A stretch of DNA of 58,337 nt from Palsa-1447 sp964509885 (GTDB lineage Bacteria > Verrucomicrobiota > Verrucomicrobiia > Opitutales > Opitutaceae). The position numbers and the translations under genes are program-made. The DNA lies in the NCBI GenBank assembly GCA_964509885.1, contig CAZDZL010000022.1:1-58337 (forward strand), given 5' to 3'. Below, in pieces: positions 57,970 to 58,337 of this stretch. Position 1 is the first letter of the stretch. Every line of letters starts with the position of its first letter. The notes beneath the pieces are model-generated. The model searched no databases and was not told where the DNA came from. It saw nothing but the letters and a program-made list of their open reading frames with translations.

Positions 57970-58337
57970 CCGAGCGGCGCCGACAGCTCCAGCCAGTCCG
58001 GGTGGGTGCCCGCGTGGGCCGAGATCTCCTCCAGTATGGCCAGGAGGGGCGTCCGCGGCCTCCAGCCCCAGACGCGCGCGGCCTTCGACGCGTCCAGGAC
58101 GATCCACGGGATGTCAAAGGGGCGCTGCGAGGGATCGGAGGCGACGGGATGGGACCCGAAGCGCTGGTCGCACCAGTCGCTCAGCTGGCGAAGCGACATC
58201 GCGGAGGCGGTGCCGCCCCCGACGTTCACGATCCGGTCGGCGGCCGCGGTTCCCGGGGCCGCGAGCTGCGCCTCGAGGAGCGGGATCAGGTCGGCCGGGT
58301 GCAGGCAGTCGCGCACCTGGTGGCCCTTGCCGCCAAA
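57966..58337 (-). CDS. NAD-dependent sugar-nucleotide epimerase/dehydratase, C-terminal part only
   Basis: The frame is open to the right window edge, so 123 residues of the C-terminus are seen. It begins FGGKGHQVRDCLHPADLIPLLEAQL, which closely follows the GGKGxQVRDxLHxxDL segment of CDP-paratose 2-epimerase/RfbE-like extended SDRs, then IVNVGGGTASAMSLRQL and DIPWIVLDASKAARVWGWRP. The NAD-binding half and catalytic Tyr-Lys lie outside. It is the first visible gene of the minus-strand operon that runs through the rhamnose genes. The subfamily is a guess; the superfamily is clear. Confidence 0.8.
   Translation of the reverse strand, partial: FGGKGHQVRDCLHPADLIPLLEAQLAAPGTAAADRIVNVGGGTASAMSLRQLSDWCDQRFGSHPVASDPSQRPFDIPWIVLDASKAARVWGWRPRTPLLAILEEISAHAGTHPDWLELSAPLG

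Noticed and set aside
1..58337. tRNA, rRNA, CRISPR arrays, insertion sequences, attachment sites, replication origin
   Set aside because: Reading the intergenic regions and flanks showed no cloverleaf genes, repeat-spacer arrays, transposase genes, terminal inverted repeats or DnaA-box clusters; a covariance-model search was not possible here.

Overview
The window is chromosomal DNA of a very GC-rich bacterium (about 70% GC by eye) and most likely from Verrucomicrobiota, perhaps Opitutales. This is inferred from gene content: a greatly enlarged GreA (611 residues, like the oversized Chlamydia GreA), a clustered MEP pathway, a UxaC/UxaE/KdgK/Eda uronate regulon and many secreted lipoproteins. 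I saw no rRNA, tRNA, CRISPR array, transposase or phage gene. A 100-N scaffold gap at 28530-28629, flanked by an exact 55-bp duplication, suggests a short-read draft or metagenome assembly.

Region 1 (1-24 kb) is mostly housekeeping. It holds ispD-ispF-oppA-like-nagX-like on the minus strand, divergent from ispE; ptsI; an ArsR-methyltransferase fusion and the large greA; a small unknown gene with rsmB; a tandem retropepsin lipoprotein, glyA, a low-molecular-weight phosphatase, a lipoprotein, purD and a LOG-domain fusion in one minus-strand run; and a plus-strand run of an FKBP isomerase, aroK, queG and a large membrane protein with an Ig-like tail.

Region 2 (23.7-33 kb) is a uronate catabolism locus. 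A minus-strand kdgK/Ldh2-type dehydrogenase/eda operon diverges from a plus-strand run of a hexuronate-type MFS transporter, a YjmF/UxuB-like SDR (interrupted by the assembly gap), a lipoprotein, UxaE and UxaC. The route is glucuronate/galacturonate to fructuronate/tagaturonate, epimerisation, reduction to mannonate, then KDG, KDPG and pyruvate plus glyceraldehyde-3-phosphate. A mannonate dehydratase (uxuA) is not in the window.

Region 3 (33-39 kb) is a compact lipid cluster: a GT4 plus hotdog-thioesterase operon divergent from an ACP-dehydratase fusion, a ketosynthase, an SDR and an MGDG-synthase/UgtP-like glycosyltransferase. It looks like a self-contained fatty-acyl to glycolipid pathway and is the best candidate for an undescribed system here.

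Region 4 (39-58 kb) is a cell-surface glycan region: four GT4 enzymes, two GT2 enzymes, two methyltransferases, three large polytopic membrane proteins (GT-C-like or YfhO-like), a serine-palmitoyltransferase-like PLP enzyme, and a dTDP-rhamnose set of RmlA, RmlB and a plant NRS/ER-type bifunctional epimerase-reductase that would replace both RmlC and RmlD. A truncated NAD-dependent epimerase runs off the right edge.

Genes are tightly packed. Many neighbours overlap by ATGA, GTGA, TTGA or TGATG, and several convergent pairs overlap or share palindromes across their stop codons.
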